From the NCBI GenBank assembly GCA_019022495.1, contig JAFEKR010000008.1, forward strand, positions 620,001 through 684,000: DNA of 64,000 bases. The letters are read 5' to 3'. The notes under the pieces are model-generated. The model had not been told where the DNA came from. It searched no databases and was given only the letters and a program-made list of their open reading frames with translations. The first letter of the stretch is position 1; the number at the start of each line of letters is the position of its first letter. A program made the position numbers and the translations under genes. The stretch is from Epichloe hybrida. Taxonomy: Eukaryota > Ascomycota > Sordariomycetes > Hypocreales > Clavicipitaceae. This document shows, in pieces, positions 1-11,618 of the stretch.

Positions 1-76
1 GAATAGGCACGGGAATAGGCACGGCCAGGACACCCGCCGCGGCGGTCAACAGAAGAGCAGCAGAGACCTTCATCAT
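1..76 (-). CDS. Secreted protein, N-terminus only (runs off left edge)
   Basis: Reading leftward from 76, two successive ATG codons (74-76 and 71-73) open a frame that stays open to base 1. It encodes a textbook signal peptide: MMK, then a hydrophobic Ala/Leu/Val core (SAALLLTAAAGVLA), then a probable signal-peptidase site before VPIPVPI. Two 12-bp direct copies at the very edge encode the repeated Val-Pro-Ile. Only about 25 residues are visible, so the mature protein cannot be classified; small secreted proteins and secreted hydrolases start this way. The second ATG is the likelier start because Lys follows it directly. The 1.5 kb upstream has no other gene and would be its promoter. Confidence 0.6.
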   Translation of the reverse strand, partial: MMKVSAALLLTAAAGVLAVPIPVPI

Positions 77-988
77 GTCAGGAGGGCGAGGTGAGGTAAT
101 ATGGTCTGCGACCTTAGTCCGGAAGGGAATATCTTGGGAGAAGAGGGTGCGACATCACGGCTTGTTTGTTTATTTTATACCTCGTCTTGCTCGCTCGCGC
201 CCGCACTACGCTCACTGCGCCAAGCAAGACACAGGTTCAAAGAGGAAGGCCACATCCACGGACCACGAGGCACACGGTGAACCTGCCCGCCCGCCCGCCT
301 GCCTGCCTGCCTGCCTCTTGGGGAAACAGAAGAAATGCGTCGTGGTAATACCGTGGTGATCAACTGGTCAGGGACGCGGAAAAGTAGGAGTGGTAAAGTG
401 GGGACAGACATGGATGAACCCCGGCTTACTATTTGTCTGCGGCTTTACACCTTGCACTGTCAGCCGCATACAAGTCGAGTCGAGCAAAAGGACCGGCCTC
501 AAAGACAACACACAGTCGGGTCCGGCCGGATCAGACAGGTGGTGTGCCTGGCCAGCGAGACTTTTCACCGATGGTGAGCTCCGATGCTTCTTCTTCCGGA
601 TCATCGCCGAGCCCGAGGAAACGAAGACACGCGTGGACCGCTGGCACATCCATTCGCTTGAATCACGAATCACTAATCCAGACCTCAAGGCAAGCCCTGT
701 GAAATGTTGAGTCGAGACGGCATACTACGTTCCTCCTGTATACAGACAACATACAGACTACAGACTATAGGGTACAGGCTACAGGCTACACCGACGACGA
801 CTTCGAAATCCGCCGTGTTCCATCAACAGTCAAGTCTGCCCCGTCTACGTGCTATGCCAAGATGAACGGGGAGATATCACATCGTCCCATCCTGGGCGTC
901 AATGCAGTATGACAATATGAGGCAAGTCTGCGCTGTTTTTGGTCCCTGCCGCATCTACCATCTTCTTTGCAAGGGCCAACTTCCGACA

Positions 989-1024
989 CTGGACCTGGAC
1001 CTGGACCTGGACCTGGACCTGGAT
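989..1024. repeat. Hexanucleotide microsatellite (CTGGAC)6
   Basis: Six tandem copies of CTGGAC, the last ending in T instead of C. It reads as Asp-Leu or Gly-Pro repeats in the frames that cross it, but no gene structure includes it. Confidence 0.9.
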
Positions 1025-1250
1025 CTGGGGAACAAGACATTGTTGCTTCATTTGGGACCGGGACTAGACTACGAACTACAGAATGTGGAATGCGGAATGC
1101 AGACTTGCCAGTGAGCTTTTTCACTCGCTAGATTTTCATCGGACCAGACCTTCAACTTGGGCTTGCTTTCCGCTGGCCACATTTGCAATTGACCATCATC
1201 TTCACGCATGGAACATTCACGCAAGAGGAGACACCAATTGAAAAGATTTT

Positions 1251-1303
1251 GTGTGTGTGTGTGTGTGTTTTTGTGTGTATTTTGTTTTTGTTTTTGTTTT
1301 TGT
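1251..1303. repeat. (GT)n followed by (T5G)n simple repeat
   Basis: A GT dinucleotide run at 1251-1267 passes into T-rich T5G units up to about 1303. Noncoding simple sequence. Confidence 0.85.
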
Positions 1304-1617
1304 TGCAATAACCGCTCTTCGCTTTGATACCAATCCCAACCCCGAATCCAACTTTGACAAAAAAACCAACGCTGTGTGATGATGATGTTGTCGCTTTTGA
1401 TGCAAATGCCGCCCGCTTTCATAAACCCATAATCATGTTCCCGTGCCCTAATACCCTCATACCCTCGTGTGCTTTGTCAAAATTCCCCATTTCAAAAACC
1501 AACGCTGTGTGATAATGATGTTGTTGCCTTCGATGCAAAGCCGCCCGCCTGTCATAAACCCATAACCATGTTTCCGTGCTCTAATACCCTCACACCCTCG
1601 TACCCTCGTGTGCTTCG

Positions 1618-3623
1618 TCAAAATCCTCCATTTCCATTCAGTTCCTCTGCAGTCCTTTCACTTTCCAACGTCTTCTCATTCAATGCGTCCTCCTCCCTCG
1701 ACTCTTGCTTGGCCAGTTGCCTGCTTGCCTTTTCCAACTCGTTCTCCAACGCCTCTCGCAAGTCGGCCCAGTCGTCCTTTATGGGTGCCATGATGTTGAG
1801 CATTTCCAGCGGGTTCTTGTGGTATGCGTTGTGTTGAAAAATGTTTGCCCCTCTCCTTACCAATGACGAGATGTCCTTGCTTGCCTCCAGCGCCGAGTAG
1901 TCCTCCAGGTTGCTGTACACTCGAACCGTAAGGTGCACCAAGTTCTCCAAGTGGTCGTCGGCAGCCGTGACGAATCCGCTGGCAAGTTCGTATCCCAGAA
2001 TCTTTCTCCAGCTCCATTTCATGGCGGCGTTGAATGCGACCCGAACCAGAAAGTAGTACGTCGGCGAGGGCAAGGGGCTGCGTCGGAGAATGTTGTAGAG
2101 ATGAGGCGTTTCTGACTCGAATGCTAGTTTGTAGGCCCGTTCTATGGCTGGCATCGAGATGTCCGCCGTGTGCTGCCAGATGTTGTACTGCCTCTTGGTG
2201 TGAAGTCGCGGGATTTGGCACCACGCGAGGAAGAATAGGTCCGCCTCGTGTGCCTGGATGGTCGCCCCGTTCTTCCACAAGAAATTGTATAACCATGCCG
2301 GCCGTGCGTCTCGGTTGTGCAAAACGACGTTCAAGTATGAAAGGTTCCCGGGCAGGGTCTGTGAAAGGTCAGCACCTCTCTTGACCAATTCTTTAAGGAG
2401 CTTTTTCAGTGTCTCGGATGCGGCGGGGGATCTCTCCATGGCGAAGATGGCGGCGCAGAGTTCTCGCATGGGGGTCGACCCGACCGTGTTGGATGCATTG
2501 ACGTCGGCGCCTGAGTCCAAGAAGAAATGGATCAAATGTCTCATGTCTGGGCCGCTGATAGCGTTGTCCCGGTAGTATCGGATGGCAGGCACCAGCACGG
2601 AGTCTCCCACTGGATTGACGTTGGCACCACGCTCGACGAGTTGCTTCAGGCAGGTGATGTGCTGTTGTCGGGCCGGGCCGTTCGATGCGATCCAGTGGAG
2701 TCGTAGGACGCCCTCGACCAGAGGTGTGTGATTGCCCAGGTTTCTTTCCTCGATGATGGCCCCGGCCTCCAGTGCAGCTTCCATGCCTTTGATGTTGCCG
2801 CTCCTCATGGCGACGTGGAGTGGAGTGTGCAGGTCCTCGGTACAGCGTTCGTTGATGTGATTTCCGAACACGTTGAAAAGAGGCTTCCACATTTCGAAGT
2901 CAGTGCTATTGTTGGCCGCCGCGAAGTGCAGAATCGAAATTGTTCGTCTGGTGAGCATGTTGCGGGTGGAATGTGTGGCATCGCCAGGAGCTCCCCGCTG
3001 GATGAGAAGCCGAGCCATGCGCACGTTGTTCTGTAGGAAAGCCACGAAGAGGGGAAGCCAAAGTCCGTATCCAGCGACGCCCGGATAGAAGCCCGCGAAC
3101 CTTCCAAGTTGTCTTATCGCAAGGCCGGGTTCATCACGTTGAGGGCCCAGTCTTTGCCCGAGCACGGAATTTCCAAGTTCGCTCCCATGTCCAGCAGCCA
3201 GTTGACGAGAACCCGGTTTCCGAAGGCCACGGCGTAATGTATGGCGGTCGCTGTTTCGTAATGAATCGAGTTGTCGTTGTTCTGTTTTGGGAAGTCTTTG
3301 TGGATTGCGTTGACCTGGCCTCCATGCATAACGGATCTCGTCATGGTGGCGATGGCGAACTGGTTTCCTCGTTTGGTCCTGGTGCAGGCAGCCCATTTGA
3401 TCGCGTAAGAATTTCCTTCCTTGGCGTCCCGTGTGTAAAGTTCCGGGTTCGTGAGTTTCCACCAGTCCTTGGAGCACTGGCCCAGACGACCGAGTTCTTC
3501 GAGTGAAAGGTACGACGTGATATGGCATTTGAGCTCCGTTGGTACGATGGCCAGGTAGTCTTTCGGCCGGTAGAGTTGCTTTTTCCAGCCCGAGAGGAAC
3601 GTGTGGTTGGAGGAGAAACTCAT
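1618..3623 (-). CDS. F-box and ankyrin-repeat protein, with a frame break or weak intron at 3113-3165
   Basis: The N-terminus begins MSFSSNHTF at 3623 and carries an F-box (residues about 20-65: IVPTELKCHITSYLSLEEL), followed by ankyrin-type repeats (AIHYAVAFGNRVLVNWLLDMGAN). This frame stops at 3114-3116. The rest of the ankyrin domain (LFVAFLQNNVRMARLLIQRGA, TPLHVAMRSGNIKGMEAALEAGA, FFLDSGADVNASN) continues in another frame to 1618. A 53-nt intron 3113-3165 (GTGCTC...GATAAG) joins the frames in exact phase as 3166-3623 plus 1618-3112, giving 650 residues. Its donor and acceptor are poor, so a one-base indel (pseudogene or assembly error) is the alternative. F-box/ankyrin proteins usually recruit substrates to SCF ubiquitin ligases; no substrate can be inferred. 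An ATG lies further upstream at 3704, but the start at 3623 sits directly before the F-box region. Confidence 0.75.
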
Positions 3624-5806
3624 TTTGGCTAGAAGTGACCGTGTTCGATTTCTTGTCGGTGTACGTGCGTGTATGGTAAAAAGAGAATCGTGGTTGTTTT
3701 GCAAAGTGAAAGTGAGCCGCGTCGTGTGAGGGGCCTCTTAAAGGCGTGAATCTCGATGTTTACGCGACGGCGGAGAGGTGTCCTCTGCCCATGTTAGGTA
3801 TTTCAAAAATCATTATGAACAAATACGAGCTCATTACAGTTGATAGTCTGTATTGAAAGCCTTGAAAAGATTTGGTTTGCTTGTTAGCAGTGAGCGTGAG
3901 AAAATTGCAGAATAGCGTTGCGTGAAGAGTGCTTTGATTTCGTGAGTGTGTAGGAGGGAAAAAGAGAAGAGGACAGGAGAGGGGGGAGGATCTGCTTTTA
4001 TACCCAAGAAATTTAAAGTTCAAGGCTTTCAGATCTTAGCTCAAAGAGAGTTAGGCTTTTTGTGGCTGAGAGAGGTGGGATCGCGAGGGAAGTTGCTTGA
4101 CGTTGACACGAGGAGGACCTCGACGGCGAACGAGGCCGTTCTTTTTTGTTCTCGCTCATTTCTTCCCGAATGCATGATTTCAGCAACACTATGAGATTCC
4201 AACAGAGTCAGCCTTGAGCAGAGAATCTTGTGAAATATATGTACCTTGGTCATGCGTCTCTCACTCTCACAAGACGTCGTCGTCGATTCATCGAGCGGAC
4301 CACCTGCACCGTGACACCGTGCTAAGCTTATCTGGGGGAGTCGGAAAGATGACAGCCCGATTTGGCAACAAGTACCGCGCTCTTGTCGTTTTTGAATGAA
4401 GAATTAAGTTTCTGCAACTCACATGTTCACCGGCACACGGACACTTCTTATCTACCTTCCTTTCCTTTCGCTTAACAAAACCTTCTTTTTTTTTTTCGAG
4501 CTTTTTTAAAGCTTTCTTGTTGCTTTGTTTCAGACTGTTCCTTCTGTTTCTGAATCGGGTGAGTCAGGTAGGATACAACCTATTTCGCCTGGTAGCTGTT
4601 TCACGAGCCGCACGATTCCCCCTCGGACAGCGACTTCTTCGTGGGTTGCCGCTTCAGCGCGCTTGTTAAACGCCGAGCGCTTTGAACTTCAACGAGCCTT
4701 TCCAGTGACACCCGACGTAAGTCAAACCAGACGCTTGAAAGTCTTGAAAGTTGTACCATTACTAGCCTCTACATGCACACATTTGCCCACTGCACTGTGC
4801 GCGGGTGGCCCGATTCACCGAGTCGAACCACCCACAGTCGTGCTTGAGAGTAAGCTCAACAGCTCTGTTCTGTGTGCATTCCTCACATGTATCGATCGCT
4901 TCGTTGTCATTCATGACCAGTTCGTCCTTATTTGGGTTTCTGCCTCCATTATCGTACGATTTATTTGACTGGGCCATGTGACTGTCAGATTTCCGTGATT
5001 TTAATTCTCCTTGTTATGCCATCACATCCTTGACCTCTCGTACTCGTAGCGGTAGGAATTCTTCTGCAGCATTGCTTTTGGTTTTCACCTGGCCTATGTA
5101 GAGCTGGCCTTGCCATCATGATATGGTCAATCCGAGATGTCGTTGATTTTGGCACCTGTTGAACAGGTGGATAGCTTCGACGTTGACAATTAATTCCTAT
5201 TAGTGGATGAAATGGCTGGCAGTGCTACAAGTGTGCACCTGGATTGATCGAGTGCCAAGACTTTTCCAAGACTCGGCGCTCAGCGCTAGTTTCAGAGGGG
5301 AAGCGGGCGAAGTGTGAAGCAAAGTGTGAAGCTCCTTGCCACGTAGTAACACAACGCCCTTTTGGCCTTTTGGCAATCTCACGACCGACCACACACGTGC
5401 GAATAGAAGCAGTCACGCCTCTCAGCCCACATTGGCGCGAAGCGCTGAATCACTGAATCGCTAGACACGACACCGATCACCATGCCCGGGAGCTTCCCCG
5501 ACTTCTGATTCCTTGATGCTGGTGCTGCCTCAATATCTCGACTGCCGCCATTTGGCATCACTGGCGTACAGCACACGGCCGCGAACGAAGTCCTTGCAAT
5601 CAACTTGAGTCACTTTTATTTGGGTTGGCTGGGTCTTTCTAGTAGATCCTGCTTTCAGCTATTGAGTCCTGCGTTCGAGTCGCCAAACTCGACTGGTTCC
5701 AGGATCATCCTCGCCCGACGTCATTGCGACCATCGCGACCATCACACCAACTCCAGCTCTACGGAGATACCAGAACAGCGCATCCTCACCCAACACATAC
5801 CTTGAA
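3624..5806. other. Intergenic region, no supported gene
   Basis: This 2.2-kb stretch separates two divergent genes, the F-box/ankyrin gene (minus) and UBP2 (plus). It contains T-rich tracts (for example near 4487-4510) and several short frames. The longest, 4525-4968, has no recognisable domain and no splice support. I see no tRNA, repeat family or transposon in it. It presumably holds both promoters. Confidence 0.5.
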
Positions 5807-8800
5807 ATGACAAGCTATTACAACCCGAGGTCTCAGGACCAAGTCGAAAGCCCGTATGCGACATTGCCGGGCACGTCGCCAACTGGCTTTGTTCAACACA
5901 ACATGACAGCCATGAAGTCAAACTTGGCTCCCGGCAGGGAGGTTGCTGGTAAGCCCTGCCATCCCTAGACTTAGTATACGGTACTCTAACTCGCTCTCGA
6001 TTCAGGCTGCAGTCCTAGCCGGTGGATTCACGAGTTATTGAACAACAACTTTACCGTTTGCGACTTGTTCGAAAGAGCACGCCATGCACGGTTTGACAGC
6101 ACGTATACCTGGCATCACCCACACAAACTAGTGATGAATGGAAACCAAAGCTTCTCAACAAGCTCTTCGCGGGTATTATCCTCGATCTGTCTAGACTGTC
6201 ACTTTCACTTCGTCTTCAAGATGACCTGGGATGCCGCCCACAGCGACTCTATATGCCACCCAAATCAATCATCATGGCCGCTACGAGATAACCAGTTCCC
6301 GTGGCATCATCTAGTCTGGGTCGGATCAGGGTCGGATCCCGAGATTGCACAAGACAACAACAAATACTATCCCCTTCTGGCTCGAGAACATTTCGTCTGT
6401 TCGGCCCCGCCTTGTACCTTTCAGCTCACACTTGAAGTGTCAGAACCTCGGGTGCCCCAGTCGTGGATCGAACTGCTGTTGGATCGCGAAACTATATGCG
6501 AACAATTGAGGGTTGCTAAAGAGCAGGACCCAAGTCGATATGAGGGCGTCACAGACGACTGGGCATACCAGGCCACACTGAACCTCAACACATACCTCAA
6601 GAACTTGTTAGAGTGTTCTCCCGAGGATGCCAGAAGCATATCAAAGAGGAATAAACGCTTTGCCGTTCTATTTGGGCCCCGTTGTTTTGGCATGTTTCGA
6701 CAGCTTGAATTTACCGAAAAGACCGACATCATAGACGGAGTCGACGAAGGATCATTCACTCCGTCTCCCCCGCCACCCGCGGGAGGACCCTCGGGAGCCA
6801 CTGAGATTGGCACATACCGATCTTACCTGGAGGATGTCAGGTCCGAGGTTCAGTGCCTCATTCACAAGGCGGCTCAGGCAGCCGAACGACCTAACATTAT
6901 CACGCCCGTGCTCCACGCGGATCTGGGATGTCAGGAAGTACCCAATGTTTCCTCGAACGCCCTGGTCGATGTGGAGAGGTACAAAACTCTTGGCGTGCTT
7001 CCAAACCAATCCAGAGAAGCGGTAGTCAATGCTTACAAACGCCAGTGGGAACTGTTACCAAGTCGTAGAAGGGCTCTGGTGGACAGTATCATGGGCATCG
7101 CAAATGATACAGGCGACGAACTCCTCTCCGACTATGCCATTACCCAATCCTCGGTGTTTGACAATCAAACGCATAGGCCTGGAAACAGCGATGACGACGG
7201 TCTGGTACCGCAAGCACTCGATTTCCTTGGTCTACAACCCCCCAACAACTACAGCGCAGAACTATTAATCCAGGCCTTCAGACGGAAACTTGCACAGAGT
7301 CCCGCAGATGCAACCACTGCGAGATCAATGCTCCTCGTCATCGCGCAAAATTCCAACGATGATATGTATCAAGCCCAGCTGCTAATGGAGGCCGATGCGA
7401 AGATGTCCTTGGACACGAGCAGAGCGGTCCTCGAAGTCAGCAACGCCGATGGTCCGTGGCAAGCAGTCTTCGAGGCTGCCAAAAAGAAGGTAATAATACA
7501 ACCCCCAAGCTCCTGTGCTTCCTCCCTCAAAACGGTCTGCCTATCGCTCCCAGTTACGCAACTTGACACTTACAATAAGCCTAGCTCGAAGCGAGCAAGA
7601 GCAAGGACGAGACCCAGGTCTACCTCGACGCCCTGGAAGCTATCGCGGATCACACATACTCTCCGGGTCTCAAGCAAGCTGCGTTGGAACTTCGACAAGA
7701 AAATGGCATGTTTGGATTCAAGAAGACTTCCGGTGACGACAGCAAACCGGTGAATTTCGCATTGCCAGTCGGTTTACACAACATCGGAAATACATGCTAC
7801 TTGAATAGTTTATTACAATACCTATTTACCGTCAAGCCCATAAGGGACATTGTTTTCAATTACGACCACGTCAAACTGCCGCTGACCGATGAAAGTATCA
7901 CGTCGCGGCTGCTAGGAGGAAACAAAATGCAGATGGATCGCGGAGAGGCAGTTGTAGCCCAAGCCTGTAAGTTGCAGTGGGAATTACGAGATGGTGTGCT
8001 TCAGCGAGCTGATCAAATCGTTAGTTGCCAAAGAACTGTCGGAACTTTTCGAGAACCTCATGGCCTCGAGACAAGCCGCAACGAAGCCATCGCAACGCTT
8101 GGCGAACGCCGTGCTCTTGTCGACGCACACTCTGCTACACAACAACCCCAAACCTTCGTCGGCAGAGCCATCCACAGGGGGGTCCGATCCGCCTCCTCTC
8201 CCAGTGCGCCCTTCCCCAGCGCCACCTTCCAAACCCATCGAAGACATTGAAATGACGAATGTTGCGGTGACTTCTGTACACGAGGCTGCGGAGACGGCTA
8301 GCATTTCTAGCTCCAGGACCCTGGTGGATCAAGAGGACGCACAACCAGATCGCCCACATGAGAGGGTAGACAAGGCCGCGACCACCATTCAAGCCAACGG
8401 TGGTGCAGAGGCCCAAGACGTGGACATGGTCGACGCAGCTGCCGAGTCCGAAACCGTCGATCAGAAAGTTCTCAACGCTCTCGAGCATCAGAAGAGATCG
8501 TCTGGCACGGATCAACAGGACGTGGAAGAAGTCATGGGTAGCATCATCAATCGTCTTCAGGCCGCCATTCAACCGACAATTATTGATGAAAAGACCGGTA
8601 TTCAACTTGAAAAGATTATGGAGACATTTTTCGTGACGACGGTGAATTATACTAAAAAGTTCGATGAGAAGAAGTATCAGTCGGAAATCAGTTTCGACCG
8701 TGCCATCACAGCTTTTCCTGCCCCAGATGGACCATGCTCGCTGTACGATGCTCTGGGTCGCAACTTTGATCAGCAAATACTGGAAGAGAGCAAATTGTCC

Positions 8801-9814
8801 AGATACACTGCAATAAAGACATTGCCTCCCGTGTTGCACATTCTTGTCCAGCGGTCACAATCGATGGGGAGCAAAAACGGAAACGCTGTGGTCATTCCCG
8901 AAACGTTGTATCTAGACAGATACATGGATGCTCCGCATGATTCACCAGTCTTCCGACGCCGTGTGGAGGCCTGGGCTCTCTCGGATCGCATATCTGATGT
9001 CAAGGCGCAAATCGCCAAGGTCGACAATAATCCAAACTACATCTCATATCTAGAGAAGTATTCAAACGGGGTGGTGGACGAGGGGGCCACCAATGGAGAC
9101 GCAAATGGCACGACGATTGTCAACGGCGAGGCTGCAGAGATGGTTTCTGCACCTGAAGAGAACTGGGACTTTGACGGTCCCGTCGATGATGACTTCCTTG
9201 TCATCAATGCAGCCACCAACACCGACTCGCAACCACAAATGCACATTGAGCCCAAACCTTTGAGGATCCGTGAGACCGACACAACCATTCGGCAAATGAT
9301 GGAAAACGAGCTACAGCAAAGGGGGCAGGCACTCAAAGAGCACCAAGAGAGCCTGACGGGAACGCCATATCGCCTGCATGCAGTGATTTGTCATCGCGGC
9401 CAGCTCATGTCGGGTCATTACTGGGTCTGGATTCATGACTTCGAAGACAACGTTTGGAGATGGTACAATGATGCCGATGTCAAGGAAAACAAGGACACAA
9501 GAGAGGTCCTGGAGACGCTCAGCACAAGCGGCGAGCCCTATTTCCTATGCTATGTGCGAGACGAAGACAAGATGGACTTTGTCAATGTCCCTAAACGACA
9601 ACCTGCGACGCCTTCTTCAGAGGCACAGAACACACGGGCGTCAGGAATGGTAACCGACAGAGATGGGGACGTGGACGCCGTGGCGGAAGCTGCGGCCCAG
9701 GAAGCTGATGGAGCGATGACGTCGACGACGACGACAACTACTGCTACTGCTACTGCTACTACTATTACACCCATTGCCGAATCAGGTGCCGAAAAGTCAG
9801 AAGTCGGTGGATGA
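5807..9814 (+). CDS. UBP2: Ubiquitin carboxyl-terminal hydrolase 2 (UBP2 family)
   Basis: This is a cysteine protease that removes ubiquitin from proteins; yeast Ubp2 trims Lys63 chains and works with the ligase Rsp5. Four exons fit phase exactly: 5807-5948, 6006-7489, 7585-7966 and 8025-9814, giving 1265 residues, close to yeast Ubp2 (1272). The first ~540 residues are the repeat-type N-terminal region of the family. The Cys box (GLHNIGNTCYLNSLLQYLF) puts the catalytic Cys near residue 613. A Gln/Asp box (DQQDVEEVMGSI) follows. The His box (GHYWVWIHDFEDNVWRWYND) puts the catalytic His near 1134. The third intron (7967-8024, GTAAGT...TTAG) is needed to read FAKELSELFENL, the usual FVxELxxLF helix. 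The catalytic domain is split by a low-complexity insert (about 690-810). The C-terminal ~70 residues are Ala/Thr-rich and probably disordered. Confidence 0.95.
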
Positions 9815-10207
9815 ACTCCCCACGGGTTGGTTGCTTGCACATTCATAGATTGGGAAACTGGGTTAGTCAGAGCAGACCAAGCACTTGCGGCCTTATGAAT
9901 CTTGGCAACATTGGCATTTCTTGCAGCGTTTTTAGTACATGACAGAGTTCGCTCGAGACGTGACGCTTTTTGGTCCGAGAACACTTGGGCACCGCGCAGC
10001 CCGTCCACGTATGTACTAGCTATTCTCAACGAGTAATAGCATTATTACGACCATGAGTCCAAGATGAAAGAAAATGGTATCCCATTATTTAGCTATTACT
10101 CTAGATACCCAAAATAAAGCAAAAAGGCTACATGTACTTTTTTTTTCAGTGTAGGTTGCTCCAACAGCAAGCACATTGTATAGCATGCGGTTTCGTCCCT
10201 AAGAAAT
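9815..10207. other. Convergent intergenic region
   Basis: This holds the 3' ends of UBP2 (plus) and the enoyl-CoA hydratase gene (minus). It is AT-rich toward 10080-10150 and includes a T10 run that could serve as polyadenylation context. Nothing else is seen. Confidence 0.5.
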
Positions 10208-11283
10208 TCACCGACCCTTGAACACAGGTTTCCTCTTCTCCTGGAACGCCCTGAGAGCCTCGTCCCGGTCCTCCGTAGCCACCACCCGCTCATACATGTC
10301 GTTCTCCTTGTCCTGTCTCGCCCACGCCACGGCCTGCAAGGCCGCGCGGATAGCCACGGGGCCGCCTTCACAAATCTCCTGCGCCAGACGAACAGCTTCC
10401 GCCAGAGCCGACTTCCTCGCCACCTCGAGAAGGTCGGCGTCGCGCTGGCCCCCACCCCCCTGAGATACCACCTCGACCAGACGGTCAGCCAGGCCGAGGA
10501 AGTACGCCTCCGAGGCAGCGACACGACGGCCCGTGAGGATCAGGTCTCGCGCGCGAGGGAGGCCAATGATGGCGGGCAGGCGGGCGGTGCCTCCCGCGCC
10601 GGGGATGATGCCCAGGCGGGTCTCGGGCAGACCCACGGTCGCGTTGGAGGACAGGACGCGGAAATGCGTCGAGAGGGCGAGTTCGAGGCCGCCGCCGAGA
10701 GCGAGGGAGGAGATGGCCGATATGGTGGGGATCTGGAGCTCCGAGAGGGCCGTCAAGGTCCCGCGGAGGTCCGTCAGGAACTCGGCCGTTCTGGAGGATG
10801 ATTTGAAGAATTTCTCATTTCCACATCAGCCCGCGCCCGCCGTGTGGGTGGAACAAAATCGACGAACTCGTGCAAGGGGGGCCTCGTAACAAGCGAAGCG
10901 GGAGGGAGGTAGAATAAGACTCACTCGGCTTGCGTGAATCCCCTTCGCTCCTTCAAATCTGCTCCCGCGCAGAAACAGGCGTCTACCGCGCTGGCGAGGA
11001 CCAGGGCCCTCGTGGGACCGAGATGGGCGGGCGCGCCGGGCGAGTTCAGGCCCGTCTCTCGGCCATCGGGGCTGTACTGTCCCTGGACGTCGTCTACCTG
11101 GGCGCGGAGGGCGGCCAGGAGATCCTTGGAGATGGCGTTGCGGGCTTTCGGCCGGTTGAGCTCGAGGACGCGGATGTGGCCGGTTGATTGGGCGGGGAGG
11201 TTGGTGACGCGGATGAGGGGTTCGATCTGCGTCGAGTAGAGGCGGTGGGTGAGGAAGGGGGCGAGACGCAGGCGGGGAGGCAT
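10208..11283 (-). CDS. Enoyl-CoA hydratase/isomerase, AUH (methylglutaconyl-CoA hydratase) type
   Basis: This is a mitochondrial crotonase-fold hydratase, probably the leucine-degradation step that hydrates 3-methylglutaconyl-CoA. Two exons, 10925-11283 and 10208-10790, are joined by a 134-nt intron (GTGAGT...CCAG) with correct phase, giving 313 residues. The N-terminus (MPPRLRLAPFLTHRLYSTQ) is a basic mitochondrial presequence, which supports the start at 11283. Crotonase motifs appear in order: LNRPKARNAIS, the CoA/oxyanion segment ACFCAGADLKERR, the second oxyanion loop ALGGGLELALS, and PETRLGIIPGAGGTARLP with the catalytic Glu. The C-terminus ends FQEKRKPVFKGR, typical of AUH. Assignment to AUH rather than another short-chain hydratase rests on these motifs. 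It is divergent from the membrane-protein gene at 11619. Confidence 0.9.
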
Positions 11284-11618
11284 CGTGGTTGAGTTGGTTT
11301 GGTGATTTGGTGGTTGAGTTGGTCCTGGTGGGTTGGTGGTTTGGTGTTTTGGTAAACCGGGTTCAACCGTCCAATGGGGCGCCACGTACGTCGATGGTTG
11401 GTTGGCTGGACCGAGGTGCGTCTAGTCTAGGGTATGTTTAATATATTTAATTCATGATTTCACCACCCCGTCACACCGCATGAGGTAATGTTCTCATCCA
11501 ACTTGCAAGGATACTCATTCGCCTGCGGATCAAACGCTTCGTCTGCATCTCAAATACAGGACGAGGACGGGCCGAGGCGGGGAATGGCTCAACGGGAGCT
11601 GCAACGGGCATCCGAGCC
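11284..11618. promoter_or_regulatory. Divergent promoter between AUH-type hydratase and membrane-protein gene
   Basis: 335 bp between two diverging starts. It contains 'ttggtggttt' type direct repeats near 11290-11345 and an AT-rich element (aatatatttaattcatg, around 11431-11457) that could be a TATA region. No mapped site. Confidence 0.4.

Larger units (their letters stand above)
77..1617. other. Intergenic region rich in simple repeats
   Basis: This stretch lies upstream of the left-edge secreted-protein gene and downstream of the F-box/ankyrin gene. Short open frames here show no family features. It holds a (CCCG/CCTG)n tract near 286-315, a hexanucleotide tract at 989-1024, a GT run at 1251-1267 and T5G repeats at 1281-1303. 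A segment with 'ccaacgctgtgtgat' occurs twice (about 1365-1380 and 1498-1513) followed by similar sequence, which suggests a local duplication of about 130 bp. Confidence 0.5.

Noticed and set aside
4525..4968. 147-residue frame in the region before UBP2
   Set aside because: No domain, no splice signals and no signal peptide; composition looks random.
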